Below, piece after piece: positions 25,059-32,987 of a stretch of DNA of 37,707 nucleotides. This DNA comes from Betaproteobacteria bacterium (GTDB lineage Bacteria > Pseudomonadota > Gammaproteobacteria > Burkholderiales > Rhodocyclaceae), in NCBI GenBank assembly GCA_016868295.1, contig VGHJ01000023.1, positions 1 through 37,707 on the forward strand, given 5' to 3'. A program made the translations under genes and the position numbers. Numbering within the stretch: position 1 is the first letter of the stretch; every line of letters begins with the position of its first letter. The notes below the pieces were generated by a model. It saw only the letters and a program-made list of their open reading frames with translations. It was not told where the DNA came from and did no database searches.

Positions 25059-25709
25059 TCAGGCGCCCTGCAGGGCCTGGCGCAGGGCGCCGAGCATCGG
25101 CTCCGGCGGCTGCGCCCCGCCAACGCCAAGGCGTCCGGCAAGGATGAAGAAGGGCACGCCGCCGATGCCCATCTGCTGCGCGCGCTCGAACTGGGCGCGA
25201 ACGGCGGCGGCATCCTGGTCGCTGCTCAGGTAGGCCAGCGTCGCCGCTTCGTCCTCGCCGCACTCGGCGGCCAGGCGCGCCAGCACGGCGGCGTCGCCGA
25301 CGTGCCGACCGTCGAGGAACTGGGCGGCGAAGAGCCGCTCGACCAGGGCATCGGCGTCGCCCGACTGCTGGGCGCGGTGGATCAGGCGATGCGCCTTCAG
25401 GGTGTTGGCGCGCTGCTCGATGCGCTCGAAGGCGAAGTCGATGCCCGCCGTGCGCCCGGCTTCGGAGACTTGCGCCCAGATCTGCGCCAGTTTTTCAGGC
25501 CCGCCGAATTTCCGCTCGAGGAAGGGCCGGTAGGGCTCGCCCGCCTCCGGCGTGTCGGGATTGAGGAAGAACGGCAGCCAGCGGATGCGCGGCACCACTT
25601 CCGGCCGCTCATCCTTCAACGCACGCAGGGCCGCCTCCAGGCGCCGCTTGCCGATGAAGCACCAGGGGCAGACGACGTCGGAGACGACATCGATTTGCAG
25701 TTCGCTCAC
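25059..25709 (-). CDS. DsbA/FrnE-like 2-hydroxychromene-2-carboxylate isomerase-family thiol oxidoreductase
   Basis: A 216-residue protein of the DsbA superfamily with a CPWC active site at 14-17 (VSDVVCPWCFIGKRRLE). It has no signal peptide, so it acts in the cytoplasm like FrnE. The helical insertion (about 60-150) and the cis-proline motif GGVPFFIL (about 185) are in place. FrnE-type proteins are thiol-disulphide oxidoreductases linked to oxidative stress. The GTG start at 25709 overlaps the stop of the quinone oxidoreductase (GTGA), so the two are coupled. It is the last gene of the run that begins at 31051. Confidence 0.92.
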   Translation of the reverse strand: MSELQIDVVSDVVCPWCFIGKRRLEAALRALKDERPEVVPRIRWLPFFLNPDTPEAGEPYRPFLERKFGGPEKLAQIWAQVSEAGRTAGIDFAFERIEQRANTLKAHRLIHRAQQSGDADALVERLFAAQFLDGRHVGDAAVLARLAAECGEDEAATLAYLSSDQDAAAVRAQFERAQQMGIGGVPFFILAGRLGVGGAQPPEPMLGALRQALQGA

Positions 25710-26689
25710 GATTTCACCTGCAGCACGATCTTGCCGATGTGGGCGCTGCTCTCCATCAGCTTGTGCGCCTCGCCCGCCTGCGCCAGCGGGAAGACGGCGT
25801 GGATGTGCGGAAGCAGCCGCCCGGCGGTGATCTCCGGCCAGATGTGCTTCAGCAAGGCGTCGCGGATGGCGGCCTTCTCGGCGACGCTGCGCGGGCGCAT
25901 GGTCGAGCCGGTGATGGTGAGGCGTTTCAGCATCACCGGCATCAGGTCGAACTCGCCCTTCGAGCCTTCGAGGAAGGCGATCAGCACCAGGCGGCCGTCG
26001 CGCCGCAGCACCGAGAGGTTCTTCTGCAGGTAGGGCGCGCCGACCATGTCGAGGACGACGTCGACGCCCGCGCCGCCGGTGAAGTCCTTCACCTGCTGGG
26101 CGAAATCGGCCTCGCGGTAATGGATGGCGTGGTGGGCGCCGAAGTCGCGGCAGAAGCGCGCCTTCTCCTCGCTGCCGACGGTGACGAAACATTCGACGCC
26201 GAGGTGGCGCGCGAGCTGGATGGCGGTGAGCCCGATGCCGCTCGAGCCGCCGTGCACCAGCAGGCGCTCGCCCGGCCTCAATCGTCCCAGGTCGACCAGG
26301 TTGGCCCAGACGGTGAACCAGGTCTCCGGCAGCGCCGCCGCCTGTGCCAGGTCGAGGCCCTCCGGCACCGGCAGGGCATGCGACGCCGGCGCCGTGCAGT
26401 ACTCGGCGTAGCCGCCGCCCGGCACCAGCGCCGTGACGCGCTGACTGACTTTCCATTCCGTCACGCCCGCACCCAGCGCCGCCACCGTGCCGGCGACTTC
26501 CAGGCCGAGGATGGGTGAGGCCCCCGGCGGCGGCGGATAGCGGCCCGAGCGCTGCAGAACGTCGGGCCGGTTGATGCCGGCGAACGCCACCTCAATGAGG
26601 ATCTCGCCCGGCCCCGCCTGCGGCCGCGCGCCTTCCTCGACCCGCATGGAGCCCGGCGTGCCGTCGGCGCCGTGGATGATCTGTTTCAC
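25706..26689 (-). CDS. NAD(P)H:quinone oxidoreductase, zinc-free MDR family (PIG3-like)
   Basis: A 327-residue medium-chain reductase. The GroES-like part (about 28-130) lacks the zinc ligands of alcohol dehydrogenases, and the nucleotide fold has GGSSGIGLTAIQLAR (about 146-160). The motifs AGINRPDVLQRSGRYPPPPGAS identify the quinone oxidoreductase/PIG3 branch, which reduces quinones with NADPH. It starts at GTG 26689 after GAGGG. It follows an alpha/beta hydrolase by 34 bases and is coupled to the FrnE-like gene. A variant of the recurrent word (AAAGTCAGTCAG) encodes Lys-Val-Ser-Gln at about 26452-26441. Confidence 0.93.
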   Translation of the reverse strand: MKQIIHGADGTPGSMRVEEGARPQAGPGEILIEVAFAGINRPDVLQRSGRYPPPPGASPILGLEVAGTVAALGAGVTEWKVSQRVTALVPGGGYAEYCTAPASHALPVPEGLDLAQAAALPETWFTVWANLVDLGRLRPGERLLVHGGSSGIGLTAIQLARHLGVECFVTVGSEEKARFCRDFGAHHAIHYREADFAQQVKDFTGGAGVDVVLDMVGAPYLQKNLSVLRRDGRLVLIAFLEGSKGEFDLMPVMLKRLTITGSTMRPRSVAEKAAIRDALLKHIWPEITAGRLLPHIHAVFPLAQAGEAHKLMESSAHIGKIVLQVKS

Positions 26690-26723
26690 TTCCCTCGTCC
26701 GTGGAAAAGACTCAGCCGCGAGT

Positions 26724-27620
26724 CTAGCGCGTTTGCGCCTGGCGGCAGTGCGTGGCGACGGAATCGACGAGTTCCGGCAGCAGTGCGAGGGGCAGGTCGT
26801 GCCCCATGCCTTGGATGATTCTCAGTTTCGCGCCGTGGATGTGGTGGGCGGTGTCCCTGCCCGCCTCCACCGGCACGAGCGGGTCGTCGGCGCCGTGGAT
26901 GACCAGGGTCGGCGCCTCGATCTTCGCCAGCAGGCGGCGGCGGTCGCCGGAGTCGAGGATGGCCAGCAACTGGCGCGCCGTGCCGGCCGGGTCGTAGCCG
27001 CGGCGCACGCTGCGGCCGATGCGCCGGCGCAGTTCGCCGTGCTCGGCCGGGTAGCCCGGGCTGCCGATGACGCCGAAGACGCCGGCCAGGTGCTCGATCA
27101 CGCTGTCCTCGTCCTTCGGGTCGGGCGGCCGGCTGAGCAGCGCCTGCATGGCTTCGCGCTTGGCGCGCGACACCTTCCTGTTGCCGCTCGAGGACATGAT
27201 CGAGGTCAGGCTGAGCGTGCGCTGCGGGTAGCGCGCCGCGAACACCTGGGCGATCATGCCGCCCATCGAGGCGCCGACGATGTGCGCGCGCTCGATCTTC
27301 AGCGCATCGAGCAGGCCGGCGGTGTCGGCGGCCATGTCGCCCAGCGTGTAGGGCGCGCGCACCGGCAGGCCGAGCCAGGCGGAGGCGAAGGCCAGCAGCA
27401 CGTTCGGCTTTTTCTTCAGGCGCACCTTGCCGGAGAGGCCGCAGTCGCGGTTGTCGAAGCGGATGACGCGGAAGCCGCGCGCAACCAGCCCTTCGCAAAA
27501 TGCGTCGGGCCAGGCGACGAGCTGCATGCCCAGCCCCATGATGAGCACGATCGCCGGATCGGACGGGTTGCCGAGCGATTCGTATTCGATCCTCAGGCCG
27601 CTGACCTCGACCGCGGGCAT
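26724..27620 (-). CDS. Alpha/beta hydrolase
   Basis: A 298-residue hydrolase with oxyanion motif MGLGMQL, nucleophile elbow GASMGG (S118), acid in HGADDPLVP and histidine in GMGHDLP near the C-terminus. The order is canonical, and the RFDNRDCGLSG segment is typical of a large esterase/carboxylesterase subgroup (also seen in polyketide-type esterases). The substrate is unknown; position next to a wax ester synthase suggests an acyl ester. It starts immediately after the stop of the preceding hydrolase (TGA-ATG, no gap), so they are surely cotranslated. Confidence 0.9.
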   Translation of the reverse strand: MPAVEVSGLRIEYESLGNPSDPAIVLIMGLGMQLVAWPDAFCEGLVARGFRVIRFDNRDCGLSGKVRLKKKPNVLLAFASAWLGLPVRAPYTLGDMAADTAGLLDALKIERAHIVGASMGGMIAQVFAARYPQRTLSLTSIMSSSGNRKVSRAKREAMQALLSRPPDPKDEDSVIEHLAGVFGVIGSPGYPAEHGELRRRIGRSVRRGYDPAGTARQLLAILDSGDRRRLLAKIEAPTLVIHGADDPLVPVEAGRDTAHHIHGAKLRIIQGMGHDLPLALLPELVDSVATHCRQAQTR

Positions 27621-28412
27621 TCAGAACCAGCCCTTGCGCGCGGGATCGCGGTAGATGAGGCTCAGCACGCCGCTGCGCTCGAAGGGTTTCCACTCGCCCT
27701 CGGGCTGGGCCAGTCGGTCGGCGATGGCGTAGAAGGTCATCGGATTCATGCCCATGCCGAGGTGGCTCGCCTCGACCTCGATGTTCTCGTGCAACGGCCC
27801 GGGCTTCTCCAGGCTGCATTGCCAGGCGACGACGCCGTCGCTGCGGCTGAAGATCGAGGTGGTCGGCACCGGCGGCGCCGCGCGCAGCGGCTCGTGGATT
27901 TCCGGCGCGCCGATCTTGTGGCCGGTGACGAGCTCGTAGAGGCGCCAGGCGTTGGTCGCCTTGGGGTGCCCGGTGAACGGCGTGCCCAGGGTGATGACCA
28001 GGCGCACGGCGTCCGGATAGACCTTGGCCAGCTCGCGCGCGTAGATGCCGCCCAGGCTCCAGCCGATCAGGCTGACCTTGCGGCCATGCAGCTCGTAGAG
28101 TTCGCGCAGGCGCTCCAGGCAGGCCTCGATGACGCCGTCGCGCGGGCCGAGGTTCAAGCCCTGCTTCCAGGGCGCGGCGGCATAGCCGCGACCCTTGAGG
28201 AAGCGGCGCAGCGGCAGCGTGCTCAGGTCCGGCGCAATGAGGCCGGGGAACACCAGCACCGGATGACCGTCGCCCTTCGGCGCCAGGCCGAGCAGCGGCT
28301 TGGCGGCGAGCGAGGCGCCGAATTCCCAGGGCGCGCGGCCTTCCAGCGCCAGCCGGACGAAGCCGGGCGCCTCGAGCAGTGCGAAGTCGTACCAGTGATG
28401 GGTGGGGTGCAT
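27621..28412 (-). CDS. Alpha/beta hydrolase, lipase/acyltransferase-like
   Basis: A 263-residue hydrolase with nucleophile elbow GWSLGG (S119), SRSDGVVAWQ carrying a candidate acid, and SHLGMGMNP with the histidine. It lacks a signal peptide. The short helical lid and GWSLGG motif resemble lipases and poly(hydroxyalkanoate)/lipid esterases. GGAGGAGC precedes ATG 28412; the frame is open 6 codons further upstream without support. It lies 14 bases after the WS/DGAT gene, which suggests that it cleaves or remodels storage lipids, an inference from context. Confidence 0.87.
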   Translation of the reverse strand: MHPTHHWYDFALLEAPGFVRLALEGRAPWEFGASLAAKPLLGLAPKGDGHPVLVFPGLIAPDLSTLPLRRFLKGRGYAAAPWKQGLNLGPRDGVIEACLERLRELYELHGRKVSLIGWSLGGIYARELAKVYPDAVRLVITLGTPFTGHPKATNAWRLYELVTGHKIGAPEIHEPLRAAPPVPTTSIFSRSDGVVAWQCSLEKPGPLHENIEVEASHLGMGMNPMTFYAIADRLAQPEGEWKPFERSGVLSLIYRDPARKGWF

Positions 28413-28426
28413 CTTGCTCCTCCGGG

Positions 28427-29890
28427 TCATCTTCGGGTTGCCGCCTTCTTTCTGTTAACGACGCGTTCGTGCTTTTCCGCAGGGGGCGGCGCGATGCGCT
28501 CCAGCAGTTCGGCATGCGCCTCGCGCAGCGCCTGCGCCAGCTTGCGCGGATCGGACACCGCGCTGCGCGCCGCGACGATGCCGAAATCGAGCGAGCCGGC
28601 ATAGCTCATCACCGTGATGTTGAGGCCGAGGCCGTGCTCGACGATGGACAGCGGCCAGTAGGCGCGCATCGGCAGGCCGGCGGCGTACAGCGTCACCGGC
28701 GGGCCCGGCACGTTCGAGATGACGAGGTTGGCGATCGGCGGAATGGCGCCGGCGAGGCGGCTGCGGCCATACAGCGCGGCCAGCCCGCCCACCAGCCAGG
28801 GCACGCCGATGGACGGAAAGTCGGTCGGAATCACCGAGCGGGCGCGCCGTGCGGCGGACTTCATGGCGCCGGCGGCGTCGCGGATCGCGCGCAGGCGGCG
28901 CAGCGGGTCGGCGATGTGCGTGGCCAGGCTGACCAGGCTCAGGGTGGCCTGGGTCGTGAACTCGGTGTTGCCCGCCTCGCGCAGGGAAATCGGCATGGCG
29001 GCGATGAGCGGCTTCTTCGGGATGCCGCCGCGATGCGACAGGTAGCGCCGCAGCGCGCCGCTGCACAGCGCCAGCACGACGTCGTTCAGCTTGGCCTCCT
29101 GGCTCGCGGCGATGCGCTTCGCCTCGTCGAGCGGTATCGACACGGCGGCGAAGCCGCGCTCGGCGCCGATGGACACGTTGAGCGGCGTCTTCGGGCCGAA
29201 GGCGAAGTTCTGCCGCAGCGGCGCGGCGCCCTCGCCCTCGCCCGGGCTTCTCAGCATGCCGACGAGCAGCCGCACGACATCGGGCAGGTGGCGCACCAGC
29301 TTCACGTACTGGGCGGCGTCGTGGCGCAGGGCGGCGCCGGCCAGGCTGACGATGCCCGGCCGCTCGGCACGCGCCGGCCCGGCACGCCGGGCCGGCGCCG
29401 GCTTCGCCGCGCCGGGCACCGCGGAGAACAGCGCATGGGCCAGCGCCACGCCGGCGGCGCCGTCCAGCACGGCGTGGTGCACCTTCATGTAGAAGGCCGC
29501 CTGGCCGCCCTTCAGGCCCTCGAAGACATGCACCTCCCACAAGGGCAGCCGGCGGTCCATCACTTCGGCGTGAATGCGCGCGACGCAGCGCTCGAGCTGG
29601 AGCAGTGTGCCGGGCTTCGGCACCTTGACGCGGAGCACGTGCCGATCGAGGTCGACTTCGCCGCCGTCGGCCCAGGCCGGGTTGGCGAAATGCAGCGGCA
29701 TTTCCGCCAGGCGGCGGCGATACAGCGGCGCGATGTCGAGGCTGTCGTTGATCAGTCGCCGCACCTCGGCGTAGAAATCGCGGCGGTAGCCGGTGGGCAC
29801 CTCGAACAGGTGCAGCGAGCCGACATGCATCGGCGTCTCGCGCGTCTCGAGGGAGAGGAAGCCGCCGTCCAGTCCGCTGAGAGATTTCAT
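28427..29890 (-). CDS. Wax ester synthase / diacylglycerol acyltransferase (WS/DGAT)
   Basis: A 487-residue acyltransferase for neutral-lipid synthesis. Hallmarks are the catalytic HHAVLDG (H138, H139, D143, G144), PLW (116-118) and NDVVLA (268-273). It joins fatty acyl-CoA to a long-chain alcohol or diacylglycerol. Together with PHA genes this means the organism may store two carbon polymers. ATG 29890 overlaps the stop of the upstream 149-residue protein (ATGA), and two alpha/beta hydrolases follow. The C-terminal tail is basic (EKHERVVNRKKAATRR), perhaps aiding membrane or granule contact. Confidence 0.95.
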   Translation of the reverse strand: MKSLSGLDGGFLSLETRETPMHVGSLHLFEVPTGYRRDFYAEVRRLINDSLDIAPLYRRRLAEMPLHFANPAWADGGEVDLDRHVLRVKVPKPGTLLQLERCVARIHAEVMDRRLPLWEVHVFEGLKGGQAAFYMKVHHAVLDGAAGVALAHALFSAVPGAAKPAPARRAGPARAERPGIVSLAGAALRHDAAQYVKLVRHLPDVVRLLVGMLRSPGEGEGAAPLRQNFAFGPKTPLNVSIGAERGFAAVSIPLDEAKRIAASQEAKLNDVVLALCSGALRRYLSHRGGIPKKPLIAAMPISLREAGNTEFTTQATLSLVSLATHIADPLRRLRAIRDAAGAMKSAARRARSVIPTDFPSIGVPWLVGGLAALYGRSRLAGAIPPIANLVISNVPGPPVTLYAAGLPMRAYWPLSIVEHGLGLNITVMSYAGSLDFGIVAARSAVSDPRKLAQALREAHAELLERIAPPPAEKHERVVNRKKAATRR

Positions 29891-30336
29891 GTCGGCGCGC
29901 CGACGTCGTCCTGCGTCATCCAGACGAACATCGCCCAGCCTTGCGCCCTCGCCACGCCCGCCAGGTCCGCCAGGGTGGCGACGAGGTCCTTGACCTCATC
30001 GACGGGCCAGCCCTCCTCTTCGAACGCCTCGGTCGCGGCCAGCTCCTCGCCGATGGCATCCAGCGCCTCTTCTTCGAGCCGGGCAAGCCGATCCACGGAG
30101 TCGCCAGGAAGCTTCATGAGCCACGGGCCATCCTCGTCGGCCGCATAGACCGGTCCGCATTCGGCCAGCGCCTCGTCGAACAACTCGCCACTCAGCAGGG
30201 CATGAAGCATGGCGAACTTGGCCTGGTCGAGCCCTCTTGCCTCGAAGCCCTTCCATTCCTCGACCGGCTTCGACGACTCGATGATCGCCCCGGCATCCTC
30301 CAGATCGGCCACGACGACATTCACCCGCATGCCCAT
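29887..30336 (-). CDS. Small acidic protein, possibly DUF1877/YfbM-like
   Basis: A 149-residue acidic protein with no signal peptide or membrane segment. The MGM start, the LDQAKFAMLHALLSGE block and the late alternation of long helices ending in AQGWAMFVWM recall DUF1877/YfbM proteins, but I could not confirm this and function is unknown. GGAGG lies 6 bases before ATG 30336. It begins 16 bases after the GIY-YIG/ArfB gene and its stop overlaps the start of WS/DGAT (ATGA), so the two products are made together. Confidence 0.8.
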   Translation of the reverse strand: MGMRVNVVVADLEDAGAIIESSKPVEEWKGFEARGLDQAKFAMLHALLSGELFDEALAECGPVYAADEDGPWLMKLPGDSVDRLARLEEEALDAIGEELAATEAFEEEGWPVDEVKDLVATLADLAGVARAQGWAMFVWMTQDDVGAPT

Positions 30337-30352
30337 TGTCTCCCTCCGAGAA

Positions 30353-31051
30353 TCATTCGCTGACCTTGCCGCGCAGGGCCTTGACCGCGCCGCGCCGGGT
30401 CTTGCTGTCGAGACGCTTCTTCTGCGAACTGCGCGTCGGCCGGGTCGGCTTGCGCGGCCGGGGCGTTACGGCGACGCCGGCAATGAGTTCCTGCAGCCGC
30501 TTCAGCGCTTCTTCCCGGTTTTTTTCCTGGCTGCGGGACTGCTGCGCCTTGATGACGACCACGCCGTCGCGGCTGATGCGCTGGTCGCTCAATTTCAGCA
30601 GTCGCTCCTTGTAGAAATCGGGCAGCGACGAGGCGCCGACATCGAAGCGCAAGTGGATGGCGCTGGAAACCTTGTTGACGTTCTGGCCGCCCGCCCCCTG
30701 GGCGCGGATGGCATGCAGCTGGATCTCGTCGAGCGGGAGGGACACCCTCTCCGAAATCTTCAGAACGGACTCGGGCGCGCGCCCGGCGGAGGTGGCCAGG
30801 CTTGCGGCGTAGGCGCGCTTGGCGTCAGGAGAAAGCAATTTGACTGCGCACTCTGCCTTCAGCACTGACGATCGGTCGGGATATTCGACGCTCGCCAGCA
30901 GGCGCTTCGGCGGATGCGAACGGGTATAGCGGGCTCCCTTGCCGCTGGCGTGCGCGGCGTAGCGCGCCGCGACATCCTTGGCGATTCCGGTATAGATGCT
31001 GCCGTCCCGGCACTCGATCAGGTAGAGGTGCCAGGCGCCCTCCCTTTCCAT
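30353..31051 (-). CDS. arfB: GIY-YIG nuclease domain fused to peptidyl-tRNA hydrolase ArfB
   Basis: A single 232-residue frame with two domains. Residues 6-85 match the UPF0213/YhbQ GIY-YIG fold: WHLYLIEC, SIYTGIA, R30, H34, GKGARYTR and a candidate catalytic E67 in LKAECAVKLL. Residues 98-232 match the ribosome-rescue factor ArfB/YaeJ: IRAQGAGGQNVNK with GGQ at 121-123, DQRISRDGVVVIKAQQSRSQ, and a long basic C-terminal tail (RPTRSSQKKRLDSKTRRGAVKALRGK) that enters the empty mRNA channel of stalled ribosomes. No start codon with a ribosome site lies at the junction, so both should be made as one protein. GGAG precedes ATG 31051 by 7 bases. Only the ArfB half carries a known role. Confidence 0.9.
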   Translation of the reverse strand: MEREGAWHLYLIECRDGSIYTGIAKDVAARYAAHASGKGARYTRSHPPKRLLASVEYPDRSSVLKAECAVKLLSPDAKRAYAASLATSAGRAPESVLKISERVSLPLDEIQLHAIRAQGAGGQNVNKVSSAIHLRFDVGASSLPDFYKERLLKLSDQRISRDGVVVIKAQQSRSQEKNREEALKRLQELIAGVAVTPRPRKPTRPTRSSQKKRLDSKTRRGAVKALRGKVSE

Positions 31052-31065
31052 TAGACCGCTCCCCT

Positions 31066-31078
31066 TATTGGGCCAATA
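31066..31078. promoter_or_regulatory. Perfect palindrome TATTGG-G-CCAATA
   Basis: A 13-bp inverted repeat 15 bases before the start of the GIY-YIG/ArfB gene, next to a second palindrome. Probably an operator in the divergent promoter region; the binding protein is unknown. Confidence 0.4.
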
Positions 31079-31080
31079 GT

Positions 31081-31093
31081 TTCGCTATGCGAA
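31081..31093. promoter_or_regulatory. Palindrome TTCGC-TAT-GCGAA, candidate IclR-family operator
   Basis: A perfect 5-bp inverted repeat with a 3-base centre between the divergent genes at 31051 and 31160. The form resembles sites bound by IclR-family regulators, and an IclR-family gene is the third gene of the plus-strand operon. The assignment is inference from form and position. Confidence 0.5.
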
Positions 31094-31159
31094 CCAGGAT
31101 TTCGTTTTTCTTGTCGACATGTTATCTTCTCGCCCGGTTCTTGGAAAGAGAAGGATGGC

Positions 31160-32008
31160 ATGGACGCATTCACGGGCAGGACAGCCGTCATCACCGGCGC
31201 GGCGAGCGGCATCGGCCTCGCCCTGGCGCAGCGCGCGGCGCGCGAGGGCATGCGCCTCGTGCTGGCCGACATCAACGCGGCGCAGCTCGAGGAAGCCACG
31301 CGCGCGCTGCCGGCGACGGACGAGGCGCCGCTCACCCTGCGCATCGACGTCAGCCGCGAGGAGGACATCGCAAGGCTGGCCGACGCGGCCTTCAGCCGCT
31401 TCGGCGCGGTGCATCTGCTCTGCAACAACGCCGGCGTCGGCCTGACCAGGCTGTCGTGGGAGCAGACCGCCGCCGACTGGGAATGGATCCTCGGCGTGAA
31501 CCTGTGGAGCGTGGCGCATGCCGTGCATCACTTCGTGCCGCGCATGCTGGCGCAGACGGACGAGAGCCGCATCGTGAACACCGCCTCGGTCGCCGGCCTG
31601 TTGTCCACGCCGGCCATGGCCGCCTACAACGTCAGCAAGCATGGCGTGGTGACGCTGTCGGAGACGCTGTACGCCGAGCTTGCCGCGCAGCAAGCGAAGG
31701 TCGGCGTCTCGGTGCTCTGCCCGGCCTGGGTGCCGACCGCCATCCACAACTCGGAGCGCAACCGGCCCGAGCGCTTCGGCAGCGCGGCGCCGCCCTCGGC
31801 CGCCTCCGCCGCCTACCATGCGCGCATGGACCAGGCGGTGAAGTCCGGCCGCCTCACCGCTGACGACATGGCCAGCGCGGTGTTCGACGCCGTGGCGGCG
31901 AAGCGCTTCTATATCATCCCGCATGCGCGCATCAAGCAGGCGGTGCGCCTGCGCATGGAGGACATCCTGGAAGACCGCAACCCCACTCCGCTGCCGGAGA
32001 AACGATGA
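31160..32008 (+). CDS. Short-chain dehydrogenase/reductase (SDR)
   Basis: A 282-residue classical SDR. TGAASGIG (12-19) binds NAD(P), NNAG is at 89-92 and the catalytic residues are S143, Y156 and K160 in AYNVSKHG. The C-terminus is longer than in simple SDRs, with an extra helical part (about 210-280). The substrate is unknown. Its end overlaps the next start (ATGA, 32005-32008), so it is coupled to a quinone oxidoreductase, and both precede an IclR regulator. An alternative ATG is at 31155 but out of frame. Confidence 0.92.
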   Translation: MDAFTGRTAVITGAASGIGLALAQRAAREGMRLVLADINAAQLEEATRALPATDEAPLTLRIDVSREEDIARLADAAFSRFGAVHLLCNNAGVGLTRLSWEQTAADWEWILGVNLWSVAHAVHHFVPRMLAQTDESRIVNTASVAGLLSTPAMAAYNVSKHGVVTLSETLYAELAAQQAKVGVSVLCPAWVPTAIHNSERNRPERFGSAAPPSAASAAYHARMDQAVKSGRLTADDMASAVFDAVAAKRFYIIPHARIKQAVRLRMEDILEDRNPTPLPEKR

Positions 32009-32985
32009 AAGCGCTTGTCTGCTCCGAGTGCGGCCCGCTCGACAAGCTGTCTGTGCAGGACGTGCCCTCGCCCCAGGCCGGCCCCGGCCAGGCGGTGATC
32101 GACGTCAAGGCGGCCGCGCTCAACTTCCCCGACGCGCTAATGGTGCAGGGCCTCTACCAGGTCAAGCCGCCGCTGCCCTTCTCGCCCGGCGCCGAGGTGG
32201 CGGGCCTGGTCAAGGCGGTCGGCGAAGGCGTGCAGGGCCTGAAGGCCGGCGACCGGGTCATCGGCTTTCCCGGCACCGGCGGTTTTGCCGAGGAATGCGT
32301 CGTCGCCGCCGAGAAGATCATGCCCCTGCCGGAGAACATGGATTTCGCCACGGGAGCGGCGCTGGTGCTGACCTACGGCACCTCGCTGCATGCGTTGCAG
32401 GACTGCGGCAAATTGCAGGCGGGCGAGACGCTGCTGGTGCTGGGTGCGGCCGGCGGCGTCGGCGCGGCGGCGGTGGAGATCGGCAAGGCGATGGGCGCGC
32501 GGGTGATTGCCGCCGCCTCGAGCGAGGACAAGCTGGCCTTGTGCCGCCGGCTCGGCGCCGACGAGACCATCGACTACACGACGGAAGACCTGCGCAAGCG
32601 CACCCTCGCCCTCACCGGCGAAAAGGGCGTCGATGTCGTCTACGACCCCGTCGGCGGCAGCTACACGGAATCGGCGCTGCGCGCCATGGCGTGGCGCGGC
32701 CGGCTGCTCATCGTCGGCTTCGCCGCCGGCGAGATCCCGAAGATCCCGCTCAACCTGGCGCTGCTGAAGGAACGGTCGCTGGTCGGCGTGTACTGGGGCG
32801 ACTCGGTGCGCCACGACCCGCACGGCCACGTGCGCAACATGCGGCAGTTGATGGCCTGGTTCGCCGAAGGCAAGGTCAAGCCCGTCGTCAGCGAGCGGTT
32901 CCCGCTGGCGCAGGCGCAGGAAGCCATGCAGCGCCTGCTCGACCGCCAGGTGAAGGGCAAGATCGTCATCCTGCCGGAGGAATGA
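32005..32985 (+). CDS. NADPH:quinone oxidoreductase-family protein (MDR superfamily)
   Basis: A 326-residue zinc-free medium-chain reductase with GAAGGVGAAAVEIGKAMG (about 150-167) in the nucleotide fold and the quinone reductase start MKALVCSECGPLDKL. The last third matches the family (FPLAQAQEAMQRLLDRQVKGKIV). It is about as similar to the QOR at 25706-26689 as distant family members are. It overlaps the upstream SDR by four bases; GGAGG lies at its end, serving the IclR gene. Confidence 0.93.
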   Translation: MKALVCSECGPLDKLSVQDVPSPQAGPGQAVIDVKAAALNFPDALMVQGLYQVKPPLPFSPGAEVAGLVKAVGEGVQGLKAGDRVIGFPGTGGFAEECVVAAEKIMPLPENMDFATGAALVLTYGTSLHALQDCGKLQAGETLLVLGAAGGVGAAAVEIGKAMGARVIAAASSEDKLALCRRLGADETIDYTTEDLRKRTLALTGEKGVDVVYDPVGGSYTESALRAMAWRGRLLIVGFAAGEIPKIPLNLALLKERSLVGVYWGDSVRHDPHGHVRNMRQLMAWFAEGKVKPVVSERFPLAQAQEAMQRLLDRQVKGKIVILPEE

Positions 32986-32987
32986 TC

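Noticed and set aside
25023-25059. GC hairpin beside a run of T after the FrnE-like gene as its terminator
   Set aside because: For the minus-strand transcript the hairpin CCGGG-ATGC-CCCGG is followed by A residues; the T run is on the wrong side.
31066-31100. Similarity of GCCAATAG and following bases to the IS481 left end
   Set aside because: Only a short, gapped resemblance; the palindromic design of this region gives a better explanation, and no transposase remnant is near.
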